The notes under the pieces: generated by a model
Told to the model about the DNA's origin: nothing
The model's input: only the letters and a program-made list of their open reading frames with translations
The model's database searches: none
Part shown: positions 8,653 to 17,461 of the stretch, piece after piece
Layout: each line of letters begins with the position of its first letter
How positions within the stretch are numbered: position 1 is the stretch's first letter
Origin: CALBPI01 sp963922335
GTDB taxonomy: Bacteria > Pseudomonadota > Gammaproteobacteria > Steroidobacterales > Woeseiaceae
DNA length: 64,000 nt
Assembly: GCA_963922335.1 (NCBI GenBank)
Contig: CAWUIB010000001.1
Location: forward strand, 372,001 to 436,000
Reading direction: 5' to 3'
Translations under genes and position numbers: made by a program

Positions 8653-8913
8653 TCAATTCTGGTTGTAAGGATCGAATCCTTCGCCTTCGAGCTTTTCGAT
8701 GGCGTCCTCGGTGAGTATCAGCAACTCTTCCGTCGGGTCGTCTGCCGACGCGCCATTCGCCGAACGCCTGGTCTTGGGCGGAATCGTTCGGTCCTCGGCA
8801 GGCAGTAGGTCAGGTGCCAGACCTCTGCCGATTCGGGTGTCTGGTGGCAACACATCCACCGGCGCTGGTTCGGAGCGCCATTTACCAAAGAAACTTTTGA
8901 GCCAACTAATCAC
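8653..8913 (-). CDS. Small hypothetical protein, GTG start
   Basis: 86 aa with an amphipathic N-terminus (MISWLKSFFGKW), a Pro/Arg-rich middle and an acidic helical C-terminus (EELLILTEDAIEKLEGEGFDP). No domain recognised. GTG at 8913 is the only upstream start in frame, with a weak purine-rich region before it. The composition resembles a lineage-specific cytoplasmic protein. It could be a chance frame. Confidence 0.45.
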   Translation of the reverse strand: MISWLKSFFGKWRSEPAPVDVLPPDTRIGRGLAPDLLPAEDRTIPPKTRRSANGASADDPTEELLILTEDAIEKLEGEGFDPYNQN

Positions 8914-8980
8914 GATTAGAGCTGCTCCCGCTATGTTCTTGTAAATATACAGGAAAAATCCAGCTTGTCTTGGCGAGAGG

Positions 8981-9241
8981 CTATTTGATTTGTCTAGCCA
9001 GCTTGATCCCTAAGCGAATGACGCTTATCGCGATCAATGGCGTGGCAATGAAAAACCAGACTCCCGCATCCCCTCTCGTCAGCGCACCAAATACGTCGCC
9101 GACATATTGCCCCAGTGACCCGTCTTCTCCATAGGGTCCCAGAGTCTTGTTGCCGACGGCGTACACCAACGGCACGAGCCCGACCAACGTAATAAGTACA
9201 ATCGATCCCGCGATAATTAGTTCACGTTGGAATGTCTTCAT
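8981..9241 (-). CDS. Small two-span membrane protein of unknown function
   Basis: 86 aa with hydrophobic segments at about residues 8-28 and 59-80 joined by a polar Gly-rich loop (GPYGEDGSLGQYVGDVFG). It ends in a basic cytoplasmic-type tail (KLARQIK). No family recognised. It follows the next membrane-protein gene on the same strand by about 60 bases, so the two may be co-transcribed. Confidence 0.6.
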   Translation of the reverse strand: MKTFQRELIIAGSIVLITLVGLVPLVYAVGNKTLGPYGEDGSLGQYVGDVFGALTRGDAGVWFFIATPLIAISVIRLGIKLARQIK

Positions 9242-9301
9242 GTCCGACTGGTTGTTCCCGTCCCTTCAGGGCCGGGATGCTGTGCCAGTCGATGCGTGCC
9301 G

Positions 9302-9577
9302 TCAAGTTTGAGCGGCGGTCGCGTTCTGACCAGCTCGTGCCCGGAGGCGTTTGAGCAGGATCGAGACGCCAGCGTGTGTGCCGACCGCAGTGACCAATAA
9401 ACAGTGCGGCAAAATCCAGTACCACTCCGTGATGTATAGCGAGGTGAACAACGCACCAAACCCTGCGAGCAGGTACAAATACGGCAACGCCTCGTAAACA
9501 ATCTCAGGCAGCCATACCTTATCGCTGTCTCCGGACAGTCGGTTCAGGGATTCGGTTTTCTCACTGCTATCGGACAC
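9302..9577 (-). CDS. Small membrane protein of unknown function
   Basis: 91 aa from a GTG at 9577 (GGAAC 8 bases before). The frame is also open to an earlier GTG at 9658, giving 118 aa with a basic, non-conserved-looking extension. Two hydrophobic segments at roughly residues 31-47 and 50-70 (YLYLLAGFGALF and WILPHCLLVTAVG) are followed by a basic helix (KRLRARAG). No recognised family. It lies in the run of small minus-strand genes downstream of the AAA ATPase. Confidence 0.55.
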   Translation of the reverse strand: MSDSSEKTESLNRLSGDSDKVWLPEIVYEALPYLYLLAGFGALFTSLYITEWYWILPHCLLVTAVGTHAGVSILLKRLRARAGQNATAAQT

Positions 9578-9688
9578 CGGAAGAACGTTCCAAGATATCT
9601 GTATCGTATGTCGCAAATTACCGACAATTGGTGCGCGTTTCCGTGATCGAATTCTCACGATGAATCAGTCGAAACTGATTATGTGATG

Positions 9689-11176
9689 TCAGTCGGCTGC
9701 GACGGTGCGCCCCGCTGCCCACGCTCGTAGTTCGGCGATTTTTTCGCCCATCACAACGCTCAGCGGACTGGTCTTGCTGATTTCATTCACGAGGTATTGC
9801 GTGGAGATGCCTGTTCCATCCGCGTGCGCGGCATAAAAGGCACTCACCACCAGTTGCTCGAGCTCCGCGCCGCTAAAACCGCTTGTCTGAGCAGCGACAG
9901 CCGCCAAGTCGACGTTGGTATCCAGCGCGCCCCGACGTTTGAGGTGAATCGATAGAATCTCGGCCCGGACATCCTCTGCTGGCAAGTCCACAAAGAAAAT
10001 CTCGTCGAACCTTCCCTTACGAACCAGCTCGGGCGGAAGCGCCGTGATGTCGTTGGCCGTTGCGACAACGAATACCCCGGGCTGGCGCTCTGCCATCCAG
10101 GTGAGGAACGTGCCGAGTACGCGTTGCGAGGTGCCGGTGCTGTCGTTGCCGCTGGATAGCCCTTTCTCCAGTTCGTCGATCCAAAGGACGCATGGCGCCA
10201 TCGTCGCGGCGAGCTGCAGGGATTCCCTGAGGTTACGTTCGGTCTCGCCGTGATACTTATTGAACAGCGCACCGAATTCGAGTCGCAGAAGCGGCGTGCC
10301 CAGAGCGCCTGCGGTCGCCTTGGCCGCGAGGCTTTTTCCACACCCCTGGACACCCAGCAGCAGGACACCCTTTGGTTGATCAAGTCCCGGTGGCGGATTT
10401 TCATCAACAAACGCTTTGCGGCGTGCCCCTAACCACGATTTCAGCGTACGCATGCCGGCGACGGCGCTAAATCGCGCCGTGTCGTACTCAAAACTGAGCA
10501 CGCCATCACGGTTAAGCAACTTGTACTTCGCTTCCATCACACCGCGAACATCGTTGTTGTCGATCACGCCATCGTCAGCAATTGCGTTATATGCGAGACG
10601 CTTTACATCGGTTTGGCACAACCCGGCGAGGTTTCGCACCAACATCTGGATGGCGCGTCGATCGGAGCTGACGTTGCGGCCACTGCGCTCTCGCCATTCA
10701 CGCGCCGCTTCCTGAACCAGTCGGGTGCGTTCGATCTCATCCGGCACTCGCATCTCGAACTGGACCGAGAAGTGTTTGAGCTCCTCCGGCAACTGAAGGC
10801 CTGCACTGAGTAGCACGAGCTTGCCGCCGTTGTCTTGAAACGTCAGGCAGATGTCTTTGATTTTCCGAACGTGCAGCGGGTCCTTCAGGTACGGATGGAA
10901 GTCAATTAGAACGTAATAACCTGCCTTGCGCACCGCACGAATGTGCGCAAGCACGTCAGTGGGCTGGCTGTTCAGAGTCTGCGGCTCGAGTGCAATGTCC
11001 ATTCTCTGAAGCCCATCGGTCACACTCCAACGAAACAGTGGCAGATAGTCTCGAGTGGGGTTCGCCATCACTTGTTGTGTCAGCAGCTCAAGAATCCCGC
11101 GTTCATCGCGCGAGTTAATAGCGATAAGTGGGATCCGACCGCGAAGCAAAAGGCCGAGTTCGTGCTGATCACTCAA
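9689..11176 (-). CDS. Ycf46-like AAA+ ATPase
   Basis: 495 aa. The N-terminal half (about 1-240) is a degenerate nucleoside-triphosphatase-like region (IPLIAINSRDERGI, then YYVLIDFHPYL). The C-terminal half is a complete AAA+ module with Walker A GVQGCGKS (275-282), Walker B CVLWIDELEK (329-338), a sensor-1-like VVATAND and arginine-finger RKGRFDE. This arrangement is that of the Ycf46 family found in cyanobacteria, plastids and scattered proteobacteria, whose function is poorly known (a stress or bicarbonate-use role has been proposed). There is no membrane span or zinc protease domain, so it is not FtsH. It overlaps the peptidase gene upstream by 8 bases. Confidence 0.85.
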   Translation of the reverse strand: MSDQHELGLLLRGRIPLIAINSRDERGILELLTQQVMANPTRDYLPLFRWSVTDGLQRMDIALEPQTLNSQPTDVLAHIRAVRKAGYYVLIDFHPYLKDPLHVRKIKDICLTFQDNGGKLVLLSAGLQLPEELKHFSVQFEMRVPDEIERTRLVQEAAREWRERSGRNVSSDRRAIQMLVRNLAGLCQTDVKRLAYNAIADDGVIDNNDVRGVMEAKYKLLNRDGVLSFEYDTARFSAVAGMRTLKSWLGARRKAFVDENPPPGLDQPKGVLLLGVQGCGKSLAAKATAGALGTPLLRLEFGALFNKYHGETERNLRESLQLAATMAPCVLWIDELEKGLSSGNDSTGTSQRVLGTFLTWMAERQPGVFVVATANDITALPPELVRKGRFDEIFFVDLPAEDVRAEILSIHLKRRGALDTNVDLAAVAAQTSGFSGAELEQLVVSAFYAAHADGTGISTQYLVNEISKTSPLSVVMGEKIAELRAWAAGRTVAAD

Positions 11177-12407
11177 AGTCGAGTTCCTTGTCGGAGAGGC
11201 AGGTCGATTCGATACCGATCACCGCTTGTGTTGCTTGGCGCAACTCAGCCAATGTCAGGCGCGTCGAATCTTGTGAGATTTTCTTAACGACGTCGTCGAG
11301 CGATTTCTCATTGTTGGTTTTGGACCGGATTTCCTGATCGAGCGCCGCAAAGACACCGACCGCCCGCCACATAACGGGGCCTTTGGCGGACTGTGCTCGT
11401 AAATCCGGCTGAGACTGGGCGTATTCGGCGAACCAGGCGAGGGTGCGCTGCTGGCGCCTTCTTGTGATGCTGCCTGAGCGCGCGAGTAATTCCTGACTGT
11501 AGTACTCGGCAAGCCCCTCAACGATCCAGTCAGCCCCGTCGGCTGCAGATCGGCCTACGCCGATATGGACCAACTCATGCAGAAGGGTGCTGGTGCCATT
11601 CCCGCTGATGAATGGTCGGTCGCTGTGCAGAAACAGTGAGTTTGGCGCCGACAACCCACCACGAAACATCGGATCACCCGCCATCGCGATCAGCAATCTG
11701 TCCGGAAAATTGGGGAATAACGCGCGGTAGCTCGGTAGATGCCACGCAACAAACGCCATTACGTCCAGCTGTCGCGCCCCAATCCCCTGAGGCGCGGCGA
11801 TTGCGATCCGGGTATCGGACAGCCGGTCTCGTCGCACAGCAAGCTCGCCGGTAACCAACCAGCCCTTCGGCAGGTCGAAACGGCGAGTATCATCCGAGAC
11901 GACCCAAGCGTTGTCGCGGCTCGGGTAGGCACTTACCGCGGACCATCCGGAAGGGGGGTTGAATACGACCCGAGTGCGTGCGCTAGCCGACTTCAGCGTT
12001 CGTGTTGCCATAGGTGGGATCAGGTCTTCGAACCGGAGTACTGCCCAGGTGGCGTCATGGTGCACCGTAGCGTCATTTGTTGTATCGGGTTTCGCGGTCC
12101 AACTAAGCACGCCGCCACGCTCCGATGGATTCCAGGTCAACGCACGATCATTTACCGATAAACCGGAATCGGCCTCAAACCCCGATATCGTGCCCGGTAT
12201 TCTGTCAATGCGGACTTCACGCAGCAGTCTGCTCGACTGGGACACGAGCATCTGAACGTCGTAGATCCCTTCTTTCGAGCCTTCGATGGTGAATCGAATG
12301 TCGTATTCCGCGGATTGACCATAGGCGGTCTGACACAGCAGAGCGATCAAAGCGAGCAAGAATCTATGCGCCTGCTGTGACACGATTCGTAGCTGACATA
12401 ATTCCAT
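11169..12407 (-). CDS. Secreted HExxH metallopeptidase-like protein
   Basis: 412 aa from the ATG at 12407, chosen because it opens a signal peptide (about residues 14-33, cleavage near AYGQSA). An all-beta N-terminal domain is followed by a gluzincin-type zinc centre: HELVH at 277-281 with a likely third ligand Glu297 in DWIVEGLAEYYS. The spacing resembles M1/M61 peptidases. I see no full M1 exopeptidase GAMEN motif, so it is closer to M61 or an unnamed group. Its last 8 bases overlap the Ycf46-like ATPase start, which indicates co-translation, although one product should be exported and the other cytoplasmic. Substrate unknown. Confidence 0.78.
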   Translation of the reverse strand: MELCQLRIVSQQAHRFLLALIALLCQTAYGQSAEYDIRFTIEGSKEGIYDVQMLVSQSSRLLREVRIDRIPGTISGFEADSGLSVNDRALTWNPSERGGVLSWTAKPDTTNDATVHHDATWAVLRFEDLIPPMATRTLKSASARTRVVFNPPSGWSAVSAYPSRDNAWVVSDDTRRFDLPKGWLVTGELAVRRDRLSDTRIAIAAPQGIGARQLDVMAFVAWHLPSYRALFPNFPDRLLIAMAGDPMFRGGLSAPNSLFLHSDRPFISGNGTSTLLHELVHIGVGRSAADGADWIVEGLAEYYSQELLARSGSITRRRQQRTLAWFAEYAQSQPDLRAQSAKGPVMWRAVGVFAALDQEIRSKTNNEKSLDDVVKKISQDSTRLTLAELRQATQAVIGIESTCLSDKELDFE

Positions 12408-12490
12408 AAGTGGATGATAAGAGTGTGTGGGGCACGGTTTCATCCTTCGTTCAGCAAATCGTGCGCAATCTCTCATCAGGAGGCAGTGTT

Positions 12491-13018
12491 ATGCGTTGGA
12501 TGGTGGTATTGACGATCGCGGGCATTGCGACCGGATGTGCGTGGGAATCCGAGAACCCGCCTGCAGGGCGCGTGAGCAGTCCGGTCGAGCCAGTTACCGA
12601 AACGGTCCGAACGGGCGACAACGTCGGGAGCGGGCAGGATGCAGTGGGAAGTGTCGGCTGGATCGTTGCGAGCATAGCGCAAGAGCAAATCGGGGTGCCG
12701 TACCGGTTTGGCGGCAGTACACCGAGCGGCTTTGATTGCAGTGGGCTCGTGCACTACGCCTACGCGGGTGCCGGCGTCGATGTACCTCGAACGACCAGCG
12801 CGCTTTGGCAGGCCTCAAGTACAGTGGTTCGCGGCGAGGCAAGACCTGGCGATGTGTTGTTCTTCGACATCGACGGCAAGCCGTCACATGTTGGCATCTA
12901 TTTAGGTGAAGGGTTCTTTGTGCACGCGCCCTCTACCGGAAAACGCGTCAATTCGCAGAGGCTCGACTCGAGCTGGTACCGGGATCGCCTCGTTCGAGTT
13001 GGTCGCCTGACCCCTTAG
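12491..13018 (+). CDS. NlpC/P60 (C40) peptidoglycan endopeptidase lipoprotein
   Basis: 175 aa cell-wall hydrolase predicted to cut between D-Glu and diaminopimelate in stem peptides. The ATG at 12491 has an AGGAGG sequence 8 bases upstream and opens a lipoprotein signal with lipobox ATGC (Cys16). The earlier in-frame ATG at 12410 lacks both. The catalytic domain is complete: Cys83 in FDCSGLV, His133 in SHVGIYLG and polar residue His145 in FVHAP. Similar to the Spr/NlpC lipoproteins of E. coli. Transcribed divergently from the peptidase gene. Confidence 0.93.
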   Translation: MRWMVVLTIAGIATGCAWESENPPAGRVSSPVEPVTETVRTGDNVGSGQDAVGSVGWIVASIAQEQIGVPYRFGGSTPSGFDCSGLVHYAYAGAGVDVPRTTSALWQASSTVVRGEARPGDVLFFDIDGKPSHVGIYLGEGFFVHAPSTGKRVNSQRLDSSWYRDRLVRVGRLTP

Positions 13019-13122
13019 ACCACTCAGACTGGTTCGCTGGCCATTGACGCTGCTAAGCTTGCGCGCGGGGAAGAAAGCGAACGCTTTCAATCAAGGGACA
13101 CATCCAGCAAGGGGATAACATC

Positions 13123-13323
13123 ATGAGCGTTGCACGCGTTACGGAAATTATTGCGGGCTCTTCAAAGAGTTTTGAGGACGCGGTCAAGACCGGCATCAAA
13201 CGAGCCGGTGAGACACTGGACAATATCGAAGGGGCTTGGGTCAAGGATCAGAAAGTGGTCTGCGAAGACGGTAAAATCAAAGAGTTCCGAGTTGTTCTTA
13301 AAGTAACATTTATTCTGAAATAA
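13123..13323 (+). CDS. Dodecin family flavin-binding protein
   Basis: 66 aa, the full length of dodecins, which assemble into hollow dodecamers that bind riboflavin or FMN dimers and buffer flavin. The family pattern is clear: KVTEI-like start (ARVTEIIAGSSKSFEDAV), the conserved Trp in EGAWVKDQ that stacks on flavin, and the final strand EFRVVLKVTF. GGGGA precedes the ATG. The gene lies 27 bases before the LysM protein and is probably co-transcribed with it. Confidence 0.93.
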   Translation: MSVARVTEIIAGSSKSFEDAVKTGIKRAGETLDNIEGAWVKDQKVVCEDGKIKEFRVVLKVTFILK

Positions 13324-13350
13324 CGAGATACCAACAGGGGGAGAGAAGGT

Positions 13351-13833
13351 ATGGATCTATTTGGTTTTGCACGCGACATCGGTCGTCGAGTCTTCAATAC
13401 TGAAGACGAGGCCGTCGGTAAGATCAAGGAGCTCATCGAGCAGAACAACCCGGGAGTAACAGACCTCGGTGTGGAGTTCGATAACGGTATTGTGGGCCTG
13501 TCAGGTACCTGCGATTCCGTAGCTGCGATGCAAAAGTGTGCTTTGATCGCCGGCAACGTCCAGGGCGTCGCCGACGTGTACACCAACAAAATGTTCATCA
13601 AGCCACCTGCCGCCACCGAGGGCAGCGAACCTGCTCCAGCGGCAACCGAGACGCCAGCGGAGCCGAAGGTCGAGCTTTACGTCATTGAGAGTGGCGACAC
13701 TCTCGGTAAGATCGCACAAAAATACTATGGAAAAGCAAGCGCTTACATGAGGATTTTTGAGGCGAACAGAGAAGTAATTGAAGACCCGGACAAGATCTTC
13801 GTCGGTCAGACGATTCGTATTCCGCTCGACTGA
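13351..13833 (+). CDS. kbp: BON-LysM protein, Kbp/YgaU-like
   Basis: 160 aa with a BON domain (about residues 20-85) and a LysM domain (about 106-158, YVIESGDTLGKIAQKYYG to IRIP), joined by a Pro/Ala/Glu-rich linker. No signal peptide, so cytoplasmic. This matches E. coli Kbp (YgaU), a cytoplasmic protein reported to bind potassium and to help growth at high external K+. A GGGGAGAG ribosome-binding site precedes the ATG. It is paired with the dodecin gene upstream. Function by homology only. Confidence 0.9.
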   Translation: MDLFGFARDIGRRVFNTEDEAVGKIKELIEQNNPGVTDLGVEFDNGIVGLSGTCDSVAAMQKCALIAGNVQGVADVYTNKMFIKPPAATEGSEPAPAATETPAEPKVELYVIESGDTLGKIAQKYYGKASAYMRIFEANREVIEDPDKIFVGQTIRIPLD

Positions 13834-13841
13834 ACCAGCTA

Positions 13842-13867
13842 TCGGCTGGGGCGTCAGCCCCGGCCGA
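13842..13867. terminator. Hairpin between convergent genes, possible bidirectional terminator
   Basis: TCGGC-t-GGGGC, loop GTCA, GCCCC-g-GCCGA: a 5+5 bp stem with one mismatch, lying between the 3' ends of the BON-LysM gene and the convergent lipoprotein gene. There is no T-run on either side, so its efficiency as an intrinsic terminator is doubtful. Confidence 0.45.
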
Positions 13868-13896
13868 CTGACTCAGTTCAGGCTCCGGTCTCGAAT

Positions 13897-14565
13897 TTAG
13901 CCGGAATTTCCTATGTAGTCCTTTAATCTGCCTGCGAGATCCTTGCAGGCGGTGCTCTTTGTTCGCGCCAACAGTGGAATAGGGATCACGATTGCAGGCA
14001 AGTAGGAGGTCCCGGTGACCTGCGTTTCCACGCTGCCCGCCTCAGCCACGTCCTCGACATCCCAAACGGATGCATCGTAGTCCGAGTCAGACTCCCACCA
14101 AGCGAAGCCAAAGCAACCTGCGCCTCCGGGCCCGGCTGCGCAGGATAAGCTACCACCGCCGCCAGGACGCTCGGTGCTGCCGTCGAGCCAGACCACATAG
14201 CGCACGCCCGTATCTCGCATTCGCTTTGCAATCACCGGATTGCGGAGGAGCTTTGGCATGTCCTCAATTTTATTGGGTACCGTGCGAGGCTCGAACCAGG
14301 GATACATGAGGTCGACGAATTCATCGCCAGACAACACATTGAGGCCTGTATCACCCTTCTGGACGGACTTAACGACGCAATCCGTAAATCCGGTTTCGGT
14401 TTTGTTGCCCGCGTGGTAGCTCTTATTCATCACAACCACGGATTCGCCCCGATAGTCAGGCAGGTCGCTGGAATTTACGAGATCGGTTCGCGCTGTCGAG
14501 CACCCCGTTAGCCAGAGGCTGGCAGCGAGCATGCCAATGAGATGTTGCTTATGCGCCTTGATCAT
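13897..14565 (-). CDS. Lipoprotein of unknown function
   Basis: 222 aa with a lipoprotein signal (lipobox LTGC, Cys22). The mature part contains a conserved-looking hydrophilic domain (VRYVVWLDGSTE, then a Gly/Cys-rich stretch with four residues C, C, W, W around 140-165) and ends with further Cys in TKSTACKDLAG. I do not recognise the family. Its ATG overlaps the stop of the preceding lipoprotein gene by 4 bases (ATGA), so the two are translationally coupled and likely work together in the envelope. Confidence 0.75.
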   Translation of the reverse strand: MIKAHKQHLIGMLAASLWLTGCSTARTDLVNSSDLPDYRGESVVVMNKSYHAGNKTETGFTDCVVKSVQKGDTGLNVLSGDEFVDLMYPWFEPRTVPNKIEDMPKLLRNPVIAKRMRDTGVRYVVWLDGSTERPGGGGSLSCAAGPGGAGCFGFAWWESDSDYDASVWDVEDVAEAGSVETQVTGTSYLPAIVIPIPLLARTKSTACKDLAGRLKDYIGNSG

Positions 14566-15269
14566 AGGTATTGCTCCGACAGTTCGCTTTCCACAACCTC
14601 ATCGGAGGTTGTATCCGGTTCTTCATTGGGCGGTTCTGTCTGCGCTGGCGCAGGGCGCTCGGCGACTTGCACCGGTCGCAACTGCCGCCCTTCCAGCTTG
14701 GCATCCGCAACGAATCGGGTTAGGAGTACCGTGGACGCGTCTCTCAGGGCGCGGATGGCTGCCTGAGTAAGCGCGCCCTTGGTGCCGCCGACGAAAGAGT
14801 CCTTCGGTGCTTTTCCGTACGCCGGGATCAGATAGTCAGCCTGAATTTTTCCAGTAGAATCATAGACCTTAATCTGATACTTGATCCAAATAGCATAATC
14901 GTTAGAGATCGTTTGAGAAGGTACGACAAACTCTAGTGCGCTGAGTGTCGGCTCGATCAGGATATCCACTGGCGGTACTTCCTCTCCCGGTGGTACCAAA
15001 ATCATCTCCTGGAACAGGTCGCCAAATGTAGAGGTGAGCATTTCGGCGGAGGCGTCATCGAGATCGATCGAATAGGTTCCGCCTGTCGCGAGTTTCTCCT
15101 GATAGGAAAAATCGGTGATCGACTCGTCGAACCGCACCCCGACTCGAAGGGGCAGCTGCTGCACGATGGCATCCGGCATTTGGCCCGACCGGACCTTGAT
15201 GGCGGTGCCGCAACCGCTCAAAACCGTCGCGACCAAAGCGGTGACCGCAAATATGGTGACGTGCCTCAA
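14562..15269 (-). CDS. Lipoprotein of unknown function, TTG start
   Basis: 235 aa. The TTG at 15269 is chosen because GGAGG lies 6 bases upstream and the peptide then begins with a classical lipoprotein signal (lipobox LSGC, Cys20). An upstream frame extends to 15401 but encodes a basic non-signal extension. The mature region has a beta-rich domain (RVGVRFDESITDF, IDILIEPTLSALEFVVPS) reminiscent of envelope assembly lipoproteins. The C-terminus is a Pro/Glu-rich tail. Family not identified. Coupled to the lipoprotein gene downstream. Confidence 0.72.
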   Translation of the reverse strand: MRHVTIFAVTALVATVLSGCGTAIKVRSGQMPDAIVQQLPLRVGVRFDESITDFSYQEKLATGGTYSIDLDDASAEMLTSTFGDLFQEMILVPPGEEVPPVDILIEPTLSALEFVVPSQTISNDYAIWIKYQIKVYDSTGKIQADYLIPAYGKAPKDSFVGGTKGALTQAAIRALRDASTVLLTRFVADAKLEGRQLRPVQVAERPAPAQTEPPNEEPDTTSDEVVESELSEQYL

Positions 15270-15457
15270 TTTGACCTCCGTTATCCGGTAACGCCCGTAG
15301 AGGGTTCTGTTCTGACGCACTTTTGTGACAGTGCGAACTTCGACACTACCCTGCGCCGCCCGTGCCTTCAACCCAATCCCTTTAAGAACGAGCCTATACA
15401 ACGATTCGACCCCACGATTCTCCTAAATATTTCAACTGCCGTGCCGCTTCCTAATCT

Positions 15458-17461
15458 ATGCGCCATAAACTTCTACTTCTCGAAGATGTGTCCTCTGGCG
15501 AGGTCGCAGACACGCTGCACGCCCACCTGAATGAGATGGCGGACTACGAGGTGAGTCGACAACCTTACGAAGTCGATAACATCGACGCTGTGCAATCCAA
15601 CGATTCCTGGGATGGCGTCCTTTTGGCGACTGTGGCCGTTGCACCTTGGCTACCTCAACGGCTGTCGACACTCGTCAACAGCGTGTCGCCCGCGACTGTG
15701 ATCGTTGCGACCAGACAGCCGGAACTCGTCATGGATGATGTTCTGAAGTCGGGAGCGGACGATGCCTTCGATCCATCGGAGCTGCATCCGCCGAGTATCG
15801 GTAGGTTGCTACATCGCAGCATCGTTAGGCGGTTCCAGCGCGTACATATCTCTACGGCGCGTCATCAATACGAAGAGCTCTACAACAACATGCCTGTCGC
15901 TACGCTCACCGTCGATGCTTCGGGCGCGGTGAGTCGTGCCAACCGAGCGCTCCTCAATTTCCTGTCAGTGGAAACCGCGGAGCAAGTCTCGGATCACCAC
16001 CTGCATGGGTTGCTGGCGGGCCTGGCACAACTTCAGAGTATGGGTGCTGGTTCGATTCCAGAGTATCGCGACAGTCATATCGTCACGGACGATCACGGAA
16101 ACCAACGACATGTGGCGGTCTTCGCGAGGGCGCATCCCGCGGACGGTGTTTCTGCGATGGATGTCTATTTGACCGATGTCACCGAACAGGAGCAGCAGGC
16201 GAGGCGGGCGATGGAGGCCGAGAACTACCGGCGCGAGATTTACGATAGCTCGCCGACGATGATGGTGAGCCTGAATCTCGACATGGAGATCGTCGACTGC
16301 AATCGAATATTCCTTGGCACGTTGGGCCGCACCTCGGATGAGGTCGCCGGCCACTCGCTCACCGAGTTTTTCAGCAACGATACCGACACTTCCGCCTTCG
16401 CGAAGAGCAGCGCGAAGATTGAACGCGGAGCGATCGTTCGCGATATACCGGTAACGCTGCACACCGGCGATGGCGATGTCATGGAATGCGCCTACAGCGC
16501 CTCTCCGCACGTCGACGCGAACGGGATGGTCGTCGGGATGATTGCCATGCTCGCGGATGTCACAGAACGTAATCGCGCCCAGCGTGAACGTGATGAGCTA
16601 CACGCACAGCTCCAACTCACACAAAAACTGGAATCCATTGGCGAGTTGTCGGCCGGGATTGCCCACGAGATCAACACACCCGCGCAGTACGTGAGCGATA
16701 ACCTGTCGTTTTTGCAGGAGTCGTTCGCTGACGTCGATGGCGTGTTCGCGGCCATCGATCCGCTGTTGACTGCGATTTCGGAATCGGGCGACTTGGCTAC
16801 GTCATCGGAGGCCATGCGCAAGGCGATCGATGAGGCCGATCTTGAGTATTTGCGTGAGGAAATTCCTGGCGCGCTCGATCAGGGTAAGGCAGGGATCGGG
16901 AAGATCCGGGAGATCGTGCTCGCATTGAAAGATTTCTCGCACCCGGGTTCCGGAACCCCGGAACCATCGGATATCAACCGCTTAGTTGAGAGCACGGTTA
17001 CGGTCGCGCGCAACGAGTACAAGTACGTCGCAGACGTCACCCTCGATCTGGATGCGGATCTCGGGCCGGTGTCGTGCATGCCCTCCGCACTGGGCCAAGT
17101 TGTGCTCAATATCGTGGTCAACGCCGCTCATGCGATCGCCGAGCAGCCCGATCGAGACGGGCGAGGCGAAATCATCGTCAAGACACAGTCCATCGATGAA
17201 GATCACGTCGAAATCAGTATCACCGATAACGGACCTGGCGTACCTGAAAAGATCAAGAGCAAGATCTTCGATCCGTTTTTCACAACCAAGGAAGTTGGGC
17301 GTGGCACGGGCCAAGGTCTTGCGATCTCAAGACGTGTGGTAACCGAGCAGCATGCTGGTCGACTGTTGTTGGAGAGCGAGCTCGGGAAAGGTGCAACTTT
17401 CCGAATTGTCTTGCCGCGCAAGAGCGCTCGCAGCAGCGACGCGCTGGGAGCGGTCGCATGA
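15458..17461 (+). CDS. PAS-domain sensor histidine kinase
   Basis: 667 aa, no membrane span, so a cytoplasmic sensor. Residues 1-125 form a receiver-like but degenerate domain, followed by PAS domains at about 137-245 and 258-372. A coiled helix leads to the dimerisation/phosphoacceptor domain with His403 in SAGIAHEINTPAQYV. The ATP-binding domain has the N box NIVVNAAHAI (551-560), DNGPGVP (590-596), an F box (DPFFTTKE) and GTGQGLAI (616-623). The HEINTPAQY signature is typical of kinases found next to HDOD and RpfG-like regulators. Its stop overlaps the next gene (ATGA), forming a three-gene coupled operon. Confidence 0.93.
   Translation: MRHKLLLLEDVSSGEVADTLHAHLNEMADYEVSRQPYEVDNIDAVQSNDSWDGVLLATVAVAPWLPQRLSTLVNSVSPATVIVATRQPELVMDDVLKSGADDAFDPSELHPPSIGRLLHRSIVRRFQRVHISTARHQYEELYNNMPVATLTVDASGAVSRANRALLNFLSVETAEQVSDHHLHGLLAGLAQLQSMGAGSIPEYRDSHIVTDDHGNQRHVAVFARAHPADGVSAMDVYLTDVTEQEQQARRAMEAENYRREIYDSSPTMMVSLNLDMEIVDCNRIFLGTLGRTSDEVAGHSLTEFFSNDTDTSAFAKSSAKIERGAIVRDIPVTLHTGDGDVMECAYSASPHVDANGMVVGMIAMLADVTERNRAQRERDELHAQLQLTQKLESIGELSAGIAHEINTPAQYVSDNLSFLQESFADVDGVFAAIDPLLTAISESGDLATSSEAMRKAIDEADLEYLREEIPGALDQGKAGIGKIREIVLALKDFSHPGSGTPEPSDINRLVESTVTVARNEYKYVADVTLDLDADLGPVSCMPSALGQVVLNIVVNAAHAIAEQPDRDGRGEIIVKTQSIDEDHVEISITDNGPGVPEKIKSKIFDPFFTTKEVGRGTGQGLAISRRVVTEQHAGRLLLESELGKGATFRIVLPRKSARSSDALGAVA

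Noticed and set aside
15302..15401. Longer lipoprotein frame from 15401
   Set aside because: The extension is basic and lacks a signal. The TTG at 15269 has a GGAGG site and opens a proper lipoprotein signal.
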